Positions 14,001-26,000 of a stretch of 64,000 bases of DNA are shown piece by piece. Each line of letters begins with the position of its first letter. Position 1 is the stretch's first letter. The DNA is taken from the NCBI RefSeq assembly GCF_963576615.1, contig NC_088711.1, positions 58,260,248-58,324,247 on the forward strand, given 5' to 3'. A model generated the notes under the pieces. The model was not told the DNA's origin, ran no database searches, and saw only the letters and a list, made by a program, of their open reading frames with translations. This stretch comes from Watersipora subatra. Taxonomy: Eukaryota > Bryozoa > Gymnolaemata > Cheilostomatida > Watersiporidae. The translations under genes were made by a program, and so were the position numbers.

Positions 14001-17000
14001 AAAAGTTGGTAAAAACTGTCTAAAAGTTGGTAGTCGTAATCGATTGAAGGATTAATGGCTTTTATTTCCTTCAGCTGCTAAAAAGCATCGATCAAGCAGT
14101 TGCATCTGATCCTTTTTTACTTGTAAAAATGGTCGATCTTTATATTTAATAGCCATGCCTTCCATAAAAGGAAAGGGTCCATTTTCCTTTCTCTTGGTAA
14201 ATCTTCAATTTTAATGTTCTCTGGTTGGTGTTAACATTGCTGGAATATTTTATAAGTGCTGTACATATTAAAAATTAGTACCGTAATAGTATGTTAACCT
14301 TAGTAACTTTAGTTACCTACAGTAACTTTATTGTATTTAGCGGTTATGATCTGCAATAAAATATAACATTACATGTAATGTACCGTAAGGAGTTCTTACC
14401 TTCAAGACAGATGTACGTATAACAAACTTTGAATTCACGTCAAATAAGTTTAGCTTACAAAACACACACACTTAAAGCTGAGCTTTAGTATGTATTTTCA
14501 ACTATTTTACTGAATTAACTTTTTATCACTAAAATTTTATTACTTAAATTTTATTACTTATCAGTTTCTGTCTTCGCTTTCATTGTAACTTTTAGCGAAC
14601 CTGTTTAAAACATTTTTCAACCTAATTTGGAAAGAAAACCTGAGCAAGGCTGTTTTCGTAATGAAGCGGATTTTTGTTAGCAGGTATATGGAAGTTGTCT
14701 GACCACTAGACCTTAGGTGGGTAGGGATTGCAGCTCCAACTTTGCTACTGTTTCAAAGGGAAATACATGTATTACCGTTTTACACGAAAATTACTGAATG
14801 CAGAAAAATCGGTCATCGTGTCTCTTTTAGGCGTTGTGAAATATTTTTTAGCCAACAGCATTTTGGCGTCTTTTTTATTTTGACATACGTATGAACACAC
14901 TGATTGCCAACTTTGAACATGGGCGAAAATATTGTTGAATTCGTATGGTAAAAAAAGATTCGCAAGGTGAGGTGAAAAATCATCACGTTCCACTTCGTGA
15001 GGTAAAAAATCATATATCAGGGTAATCGTATTTTGAGGGTGCGCTGTATAATATGTATTTATATATATAAATATTAATATATTGATATAAAATAATAATA
15101 TTATTGTAATAAATATTAATATATGCTATATATTTATAACTTATATCATCAGCTGTTAGGGTGAATATTAAACTTTCAGCCTGAATGCTTGTTAACTATT
15201 CAACATTCAACAACTATTGATGTCTTGCTTCACTCGTGTGCTGTTTGACCTCTTGACCTGCAGTTAGACATCTCCTTTCTTTTGGTACTTCTACTCAGCA
15301 TTGCCGAGGGCAATGGGTATGAGTCTGGCGATCGTCCCCCTTGGTATGGTGTTGGATAGGAGATGTCTCGTCATGGCAGCTCCTTCTTTTGGCTTCCTGT
15401 TTCTCTACTCCTTCCTCCCTCACAAGGAACTTCGGTTCATTCTTTATGTTGTGCCTGTGCTCAATGTGGCAGCCGCTCGTGCTTGTTCCGTAGTGTGAGT
15501 CCTTTTCTTCTGATCTTCAACCAAGTTAGCATCGCTATGGTTACCATCTTACATACTAGGAGCATAAGAATTGGTACATCTTGCCTTTATTAGGGTGTTT
15601 TTAGTTTCTCTATGCCTATTCACGTTTGGATTGTAATCGTGCACCCTTAAAAATCTTTACAGGAAATATGATAGTTTTTGCCTTGATTTGGGTACACGAT
15701 GATGCAGAGTAACCGAGTTGACTCGATTGACAAGTAGATAGGTGCATCTGTGATGATGCAAAGGTCAGGTTCTGAGATTTTTGTAAATAATTTAATGTTT
15801 TAGACTGCACCAACAAAACCCGTGCCTGGTAACAAATTTATTTTTTTATGCTAAAGTTTGTTGGATATGTCCCAAGGTCTTTGATAGAATAATTACCTGT
15901 TGGCCACGTATCACTGAAAGTGGCATGTCGAAAATAACTTCAAGTTTATTGTTACGCGTCAAACTGAATAAATGCTAATCGCTTACCATGTTCTTCAGTA
16001 CATTTATTTTTGGTTATTTTGCCGTACGTTGTCCCCTTGGGTACATGCCAGGAATTCAGAAGTATCCTAAAAGTGAGTGCATCTTCATCCATTCATAGCC
16101 TGGCTTTGAATTTGAATTATTGTATAATATAAAACTAGATGGATAAAGGCTCTTAATTTCTTTCTACTAGGATGACTAAACATAATAGATTTTGTATGAC
16201 AATGGTGATGATGGTGTTCACACGAAAAACAGTTTAAATATATAGATATATAGAGAAAGATATTCTTGTTTGTAACAGCTGTATGAAAGCTGCTATAAGA
16301 CTAAATTGGTTTTAAGCTATGCGACCCTCCCTAAGCTTAGATTAATCACTCGAATATGATGTTCTCAAAGCATCCTGTTTCTCTAAATTGTAGTAAAAGA
16401 GCTCAAGCTGAAAGTTGAAAAGGAAAAAAGAAAATACAACATATTAAAGTAATAATAAGTAGTCAAGTTAACTTACACTTGCTCGTGTCTGAGTTGAAAG
16501 AGCTGAAGTGGTGCTTCTATATAACCACCTCTACTGCTGTATAAGCGAGCTCGCACTCGGTTTGAGTAACAATACAGTAATAATGAATTAATAGAGTTAC
16601 AATAAAAACTTATCATAATTTTTTACTTTTCGCCACTCTGTAATACATTTAGTTATTGTTATATATAATTATTTGTAGTGCTTATTTTGGAGTTATCGGT
16701 CATTGGGCTAAAAGTTGATGAATTACAGTGTCTTTATAGGAGTACTTGCTGTACTACCCGGCGTTGCCCGGAGCCCGGATAATAAAAAGTCTTTGGACAG
16801 AACATTTATTAGTGTTGAACATATAACAACATCTGTCATTCTAACTCTCAAACTACATATAAGCAAAGTGTTTTGTGTAGTTGAAATAAATTAAGAGAGA
16901 AAATAAAAACAGTGTGAAGGTTTTCAAACTTTGTCGAATAACTAACTTTCAAGTTTCACAACTTGAAAGAAGTGTTTCGTTGAAATAAATTGGGAGGAAA

Positions 17001-20000
17001 AATAAAAATGTAAAGGTGTTTAAATGTAAATGGGAAATAATTAGCAAGTAATGGCTAAATATAGTCTGTTTTGCTACGATTACCATGAAAAATTATTTGG
17101 TTTACAATTATATAATTTTAGTTTGTTTCATTGGTGGCATGCAAAAATTAGCATGCCAATTTTTGTATGCTAGTGTTGGCATGCAAAAATATCATAGGCT
17201 ATAGGCGTGCTTAGCCTATGATCTATCAAATAATCTATTAAAATCATCATCAAAAAGTAGTAACAGAACAATATGTTAACCTTAGCAACCATAGGTACCT
17301 ACAATGACTTTAGTTTATTTTGTGGTTATGATTTGCAAGATAATATAACATTACAGTGTACTACACGGAGAGTTCTTACCTTCAAGACAGACGTGTAACA
17401 TAAACGCTGAAGCTAACTTAAATGATTTTAGCTTACTAAACACATACTTTAAGGATGTTTCTGTATGTATTTTAGTAAACCCCAAACTTTGAACTAAAAT
17501 TTTATCGCTCATCTGTTTGTGAATCTGTTTTTGCCTAAAATTCAATAAAATGTTGTCATTTTTCCGTTTGCTTATCGGTTTTTACCATAACGGATAACGC
17601 TGAACTCGCCATGGCGAGCAATGTATATCTCTTCGGATCGTTTGACACATTGCCCAGAGTTACTAACACGCAATGACAAATAAGGCCAGTGTTCAAAGGG
17701 TTAACAGGCAGGTTATTAAACAGTGTTTAGAGAGCAGGGCGCAATAGACTGAGTTTTTGTCCACTCTACTCGACGGATCCGTGTAACAAAACCCGAACTG
17801 AGGTCAAAACCCGAAACCGCAAGACCGAAATGCTCAAAATCTCTATTACCCGAAACTCGAAAAAAGATAAACCCGCGAATCCAACGAGTTTTATTACCTG
17901 TGCACAGCACTACTGTATATAGATGTGAACTAGCCTTGAGAATACAAAACCAACTCTTGCTTGAGTTTTTTGTATGGGATTGTACTGTTTCTTTAGTAGT
18001 AGTAGTAGTAGTAGTAATGCCCAGTCAGTAGCTCATGAATGTCAAGGTCAAAATGGAAGCAAATCAAAACTTGGTTTAATGAAATTAAAATGTCATCTCA
18101 TTTTAATAATTTCTACTCGGTGTTCCTAACTGTGATTTACATACAATTTCGCTGCTATTGTCCTGCCAGTGTTAACTCTAGCATATATTGGTATTAGCTG
18201 GCCTCATGGCATATGAAAAGGTATTTTAAGCTTTTGTAAATCAAGGCTATTGGTCCATTCAGTGTACTCAGCAACTCATTTACTTAAAATAAACCGGTAT
18301 TCATGTAATCAAGTGTTGGTCGATTCTAGAGTTGAATGATTCATGTATTCTTCTGTTCGTGCAATGCATTTGTTGTGCCCAAATGATTAATGACTCCTAT
18401 TAGCGCGATTACATTCATATAACACTATAACAAAATATCTGCTGCTCATCTGCGTGTGTTCAGTAATTACTAAGGTGATGTTGGCGGTTTGCCAAGTCTT
18501 GTGTAGTCAAGTTGTTTCTAACGCGGACCGAGTGTCACTTGTATGCCATACTAACTAGGAGATTAAGTTCATATCTCGATGTCACATTGTTGTCACTCAT
18601 CGGGGTTCAATATGGTGTACAGAGATTAAGGAAAGCACAGCAGGAGTTATAAATTAGAAAAATATAAAAGTAAAGAATTATTTTTTGTTACCGTCAAAGA
18701 GTAAAGAATTATGTTTTTGTCACCATCCGAAAGTAAATAATTATGTCTTTGTTACTATCCAAATATAATGAATTGTTTTGGTTACTGTGCGGAAATGAAG
18801 ATTTGTTTTCGTTGCCATAAGAAAGTAAAGAATTATTTTTTCATTGTCATACGAAAGTAAATAATTGTTTCTGTTACCAAGCCAAGGTAAATAATTATGT
18901 TTTTGTTACTATATAAAATAAATAATTATGGTTTTGTTATTATATAAAAGTCAAGAAATATGTTTTTGTTAGCATTGTATTTTGTGGAGGTAGACGGATT
19001 GGCCTATAGCCAAACATTTTTAGGTTGTCAAAGTTTTCCTTCCTCCCTCAGGCAGTACTGTGTACAAACATATTTTGTGGCTGGAAAATGTAACATGGAC
19101 ATTCTTGCAGTAAATTCTTGCTAAAAGCTTTTGCTCTGCTTTAAGTACCAACCCATCATTTCAATCTTTTATATTAGAAGTTGTTTACTTACTTTTTTAG
19201 AAGTTACACTTCTCACAAGTTGTTCAGATAGTAAAAAGTAAATTTTGTACCCAATCAAATTGGTTTAAAGTTTAAACTAATTGATTTATGTCAATCTGTT
19301 GTTTGTTTTCTTAAAGCGTCCAAAATATTTATGTACAATTACAATCTCGATACTATCATTAATTATGCCATGAATTGGATGAAACTGGAACTTACTGCAT
19401 CATTCCATTGATGAAGCTGACACTTGTCACACCTTGTCATTAGCGAAGCGGCTCTGCGCTATACCTACTAGCTGGAAATTGATATTTTTTACCCCATTTT
19501 TCATTGCGAACCTAGCACCGCATTATGTCATCAATAAAACTGATGTTTGCTACATTTTGGTAGTTAAAAGCACATTTACGCTTCATTATCTCATTATTCA
19601 ACCTAAACACCATACGTGCCTTCGGGGAAGCAAACAATTCCTACCTTGTGTCGCCGGCAAATCTTACGCGCGACACTCCGCATTATTGGTTAAGCTGGTA
19701 CTTTCTATTGTAGAAATAAATGACGATCTTTTATTAGCATGTTATTTTAGCTTCAACTAATGCAGGTGGAACAACAAATACAAAAGTCTGCTGATGGGTT
19801 TGATGACATTAGCGGTGGTTGGACACTTGTTAGTCAATGTATTGATGACATCCTTTCTCCTCAAGTTGTCCTATCACAACTACCCAGGGGGCCGTGCTCT
19901 ACAGTACCTTAACTCACTACCTAATCCAAACAAAGGTTTGATCTGTTTTTTCTTCCATTGATATCTCAGCTGTATAAAATGTACCCCATTTATTTTTTTA

Positions 20001-23000
20001 AGTTGTAGTCTAAAATATAATACAGGTTTTGTTCGACTTACGACCTATGCGACTGCTGTCGGACCTGACCAGCTTTACGACTTTAATTTTGTTTTTAAGG
20101 TGAATTTTCATAATTTTTTTGAGCACAATCAAACGCGGAAAATCCATAATTACCGTAAAATCTCTGTTTGAACGCTGCTTCTAATAGAATGCCACTTCTA
20201 ATAGAATGCCACTTCTAATAGAACGCCACTTCTAATAGAACGCCACTGCAGTAGAAGCTCTTACAACGTTAATAATGCACCCTTTAAAGGTTGACTTGCA
20301 ACAAAATTCACATTACAATTATTTGGTATCAAAAGATTCACCATGTTTTACTCTGTTGTGTGGTAAGTGTCACATATGTGGAAATGTGATTACAAGCTCT
20401 TGAAAGCTCAAAAACGAAAAGCCGCCGTAGATTGGAATCTCGTTATTTCGATGGCATAACCACGAAGTTTGGTTATTGTTTTGTCTTTACAGTTTTGTTT
20501 CAGCCTGGTCTAATCGGCAAGTCGTAATCTGATCATGTGACCCAATACTTCGCAAATAATTTCTGCAGCACTTTTCGATTATCACAGGTGACCAACAGGC
20601 TCGTCATGATTATTAGACAATGGTATGTACTCCTTCAAGCTAAGGCTAAAAATTTAAACAAATTTTTACGGTAAGTTATAAGATACCACAGCTAAAAGTG
20701 ACAGCATTGCAATAACGATAAAACAGACGCGTAAGAACAATAGACATAGTTTTATTGAATGCGTGAAGTATATTTGTGAAAATCTTTCGACGAATGAGGT
20801 TGCAAGAAAGTGTAAACAGAAACAATCTTTTGCAACTACATCACATTTGAGCCGTTTTGGAAAGGGTATCCAAACTACGGCGGTCTCGTGTGGCTGCAAT
20901 TTTCTGTTCGTTTTTGAGCTTTTAAGAGCTTGTAATCGCCTTTCCACATATTTTGCACCTACAACACAACAGAGTAAGACATGGTGAATCTTTTCATATC
21001 AAATAACTGTAATGTAAATTTTGTTGCAAGTCAACCTTTAAAATAACTGCGTTGAGAGAAAATTTATCGGAAACATGATGTCCCAAGTAACACAACCTGT
21101 TCCTTAATGTGCGCCAAAGTGAAGATGTCTGTGCAGTTCCATGTTGCCACCCACACACTATTTCAGAAGACTCCGATGTCACTGCTTATATGCTATTATG
21201 TACTGCGCACTAGCTTGGTGGTTTGCCTGCGCACTGACAATATTGCAAAGATTGACACTTGCAAATATCGTTCATTTTACTGAAAAGGCTTTATAATGAC
21301 TCACCTTTGTGCCTATATGGAAACAAAGATCACGGATCGCAGTGTTTTCAGATTTGCGCAAAACTTTGCCACAATAAGTTTAGGAAGTTGGGTTATCATT
21401 GTGCCAAAAGCGAACTTGTTGCATGGTTTTTCTTTTACTCACGAAACAGCATAAAAGTGGTTTCATTTTTTTTTAATTTCCGGTCTATGATGAATGACAG
21501 AAATATTGTGAATAGCGACCTAAATGCATTTCCGCTAGTGAAATCTTTCAACACTGGATCAATGATATTTTTGGCTACTTCATTTTTAAGTTAGATAACG
21601 TGTCTGTGTTTTGGTCAAACTGCAAAAACAGTAGCTAGCATTTTTCTTTTGCAGCCAGTTTCACTAAACTACAAAAATATGAAACAATCCATTTGTTCTT
21701 CAAATGCATTGATTCTTGTGCGGAATTTCTTGCATCTTCTGAAAAAAACTTTGAATTGAAGTTATATGGCTGAAACTCTGCTTTAACAGCAAAAATACCG
21801 AGTGTGTGTCAGCAAAAATTGGTAGGCATGACTTAATAATACTCCAAAAAGCAATGAAATCTCTAAGGAAATGGTTGATATTTGCTATACAGTCAATAAA
21901 CTGAGCTAATGCGCGTAGCTAAATTAGAGTTTGGGGTTATTGTTATTTTGATATATTGTTGTCAATTTTTGTAACAATTGATCGAGAATGGATTTTGTAT
22001 ATTTGGGAGAATTGAATTGATTCATCGCAATTAGGATAGGTAAAGATTTGTGATGTTTTGATGAGAATTGAAATGAGTTAAGTCTTTTGTCAACTTGTCA
22101 ATCTTTTGCCTTATAAACATCTCTGCAAAATTCTGACGAGCTAGTCAAAAAATGCAGAGCCACCTTCTATTTAAACGCCATTTCTAATAAAATGTCACTA
22201 TAGGAGAAGGGTTGAAAAATAGAGTGCCATGGCGTTCAAATAGAGGTTTTACGGTATTTTACATAGTTTGAGCATACAATAAGCTCTTCAAGTCTATGTG
22301 GTTGTCTATTGTCGAGAAGAATGTTCGCTACAGTAAACAAAAAACAAGACTGCTTTGAAATTAAATTGTATTCTCATTTTATATTGCATTTCCTATGATT
22401 TTATATTTAAAGGGTGATATAAATCTATATATATGAATCTCAGTGTTTGTATGTCCTCTGTCCAGTTATAGCGATAGTTTTTGCAACAAAAAAATCACCT
22501 TCGTACTGGATTTGATCTTGTGACATTCAAATCACAAGTCTACTAACTAGCGCGCAGAACTACAAGGCTAAGCCATTATAATTTTCATCGCTCTTACTGT
22601 ATATCTTTTTTGCGATTGCACACGCCAAATGTGCACTTATAATTATTAATTCCCTCACCTTTACTTATTTGTGCTTTATTTTTGTGATTTTTTCAATTAC
22701 CAATTTTTTTAATTTGTTATTTTCAATTGTGGTGTTTCAATTTCAAATGAGCTCATATTTCCAGTTTCTGTAAATCTGTAAAAGCTAAATGATTTTCATG
22801 AGAACAATTGTATTATCTGGAGTAAGAATTGCTTCTATATTCTCCCTCCGTTCGGTCAGACAAAGTATCAGGCAACAAAAATCTGATATCTCATTACGTT
22901 TGTATCAGTATTGAGAGGTCCCAGTATCATTCCTCAAAGCATTAAATACAGTGAACTTCTGCTACAACAGTAACCTTTTTATACACACACTTTCATGTAC

Positions 23001-26000
23001 TCATTGATTATTTGTTCTCTTAGTTTATTGAAACTGCACAAAACACTTTTCTCATGATATGAAGTTTAAAAGTTAGAATGGTACGTGTTTGTTCATGTTG
23101 AATAAAAACGAGTTTTCTGCGCAAAGACTTTTATATTACTCGGGCAACACCGGGTATTCACCTAGTAATATGATATTTAATGGTTCAACTTACGTCCAGA
23201 CCGGCTTACGACCTGTCGATCAAAACGTGACACAGTCGTAGGTCGATGACAACCTTATAGTTATTCTTCAGTGTTAAATTAGTAAAGATACACTCTTATA
23301 TAAGTGTCATCTGCTAGCTATTTAGTTTGTTATTCAAGTTGTTAGAATTCCTTTTGTCGTGCTCGCTGAGACCAAATATTTTTAATGGAAGATATTGATG
23401 TTAATTATGCTATAAAAACAATAGTGTTTGTTTCCTTGCAGCTAATCAATGAAAGAGTTATATTAACACTTTGGCTACTGCTATAGTTCTTATGTACCCC
23501 ATTTGATTTCATCTGTTGGCTATTCTCCAGCTCTGAAACATGCAGGACTCATTACAAATCTCGTGCTATTCAAAACTGATGGCCAATAAGATTTGTATAA
23601 TTTGACTTCAAATCTTGTATACTTTTAAAAATTGTTGTGAAGTTCGTGTCATGGCCGTTTTAGTCAGTTAGCTCTCTCCTCTCTTAGCTGTACTCAGTTA
23701 AATAAAAAATTGGCATAGCTGCCATTAGTTTAAATAAATCAGCTTTCTTGGGAAAAGCCAACACATCTAAATGTGCTGTAATGTTGTGATCTTTGTTGGA
23801 AGTTGGTGTCAAGGTTGTAAAAGACTGCTCACTTGTCTTTAAAAAAATCATGTTTGTGGTTTTATCATTTGATTCTTTTATTGTATCAAATATTTGCTCA
23901 GAGTGAAGAAATACTTGAAATTTCATAGCTTTTCATAAAGGAGAGCTCAGTGAAACTGTCAGAGTATGCTACTAATGAGTAATTTCCTTAGCAACGCTTG
24001 TTCCGCCTAGAAACAACATATTTTACTGGGAAGTTTTATAATTTGCTAGATTTTCACGGGCTTCCTATTTTATGAAGATAGCCTACGTGATTTTGTTGTT
24101 GTCTTTATACTTCTCAAATGTGATTTGAAACAATTTCATAAAGAAACAAACCTGTTGGTTTATATATGTAGTGATAAAACTGATGCAACTATTATTGGCT
24201 AAAGTACTTATTTGCAACGATCTCGATTCTATTTTATTTATTTCTAACATGAGCTATTTGCGTCCAAGATTGGCTTGTGTGCGACAATGACAACAAAGCT
24301 TCTCACGAACAACTAATTAAATATGGAGAAAGATATTCTTGTTTGTAACAGCTGTATGAAAACTAGCTGTTACAAACAAGAATATCTTTCCCCATATTTA
24401 ATCAGTTGTTCGTGAGAAGCTTTGTTGTCATTGTCGCACACAAGCCAATCTTGGACGCAAATAGCTCATGTTAGAAATAAATAAAATAGAATCGAGATCG
24501 TTGCAATTATATCGTTGAAATATATTGTAAATTGAAACTGTTTATAAAACATTTTAGATAATTCTTTCAGTAGTTAAATCTGTTACAATTCTTTTTTCTA
24601 TAGTTTAGTTTGTCAAAGACTTGAAGTATATTTACACTTAGTTGTTTTTATCGTTTATCTGAAACATTTCTGGAGCAAAATATAGCAGTGCAATTAGTCG
24701 CACAAATGCTATTGCAAAATATGATGACCCATATTAGATAATAACTATGTTAATGATACCTTGATAACAGTACTTGAAAATGCTACAAGGATGTCACCGG
24801 CTTCACACAACTGACCAATTCTCATAGGTCAAATTAGTTGTGGACACCGCGTATCATTCAGTAGCGTCAGCGTGTGTAGCCACACTAAATATCTACACAT
24901 TATGGATGCATTTCATAGTGTCGTCAGACCTTTAGGGTAGGAAAGCTTCTGAAGCATTTATAGATATAGCATATATAAACGTTAACACGGATAAAGTTTA
25001 TCTGAACTATTTCTGCACATATTCACCGCTTTGAGAATATCTCAACTTAAAATTCTCAAACAAGAGGATTAAGGGCTTGGCATTTGTAAGCAAATGATAA
25101 CCTCTTTTGCTCTATGATTATGGAGTTTGCCTACTTTTTCAGAGCTCACTGTGCATATTGACATCTACGCTGCTCAAACGGGAGTATCAAGGTTTCTGCA
25201 TGAGCATAAAGGCTGGAGGTCAGTGTGAAGTTATTGTTATGTTGTGAATATATGAAGTGTTCTGTTCTCGTCCTCATAGAATGTGTTTACTTTTGTTTAC
25301 TGATTGAGAATTATCACTAGTTCAAACATGGCATAGGCATACCATCTTGATAAATGTTATTAGTGGATACGCTATAATAGTCCTCTTTACATTTACTAAA
25401 GCTCGATTTTATTTACTATTTACTTATTATTATTTACTAGAGTTTGGTTATTTATTCAATAACCATCTTATTCCAGCTCAAATGGTCTTTTCAAGCTAGT
25501 CAGCATATGGGTAAGGGAGATAACTCTATGAAAGGTTATTCCGCATATGACATGGGGGATAATCCTATGAAACATAAAAACTGCTAGCAATGTTAAAGTC
25601 AACAAAAAAATCTCAGAGAAACTTGCTTGTTTTTTCAACTAAATTTACCTCAAAATATATTGAAGAACGTCATTGCTAAGGTGATTGCAAGGCATTGCTA
25701 GGGATGTCATGGTGTTGCTGATTATATAGCCTTGGTTCCAGAATTTAGTTACGAGTTATCCAACCACCGTAACCGGTTCGGTAGACCAGTACTCTACCAG
25801 TTGATCACTCGGCGGTGTTGCTAAGTTTCAGGGTAATCCTTAGTATCATAAGGGCGATTTTCTGTAATTTGAACATATTCTCAGAGCACTCTAACTACTG
25901 CTTATAGCCTCATCTTTACAGCGCATTTGATACCATTCGCAATCCGGCATTATCCTAGGTGGGTTAACTAGATGGTGTGGGCACAAATGGTTAGGGTGGT

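Noticed and set aside
16050..16072. Possible tiny ALG12 exon between exons 6 and 7
   Set aside because: Exons 6 and 7 join directly in phase and give ACSVV-WNNKYKS, matching the family without any extra exon.
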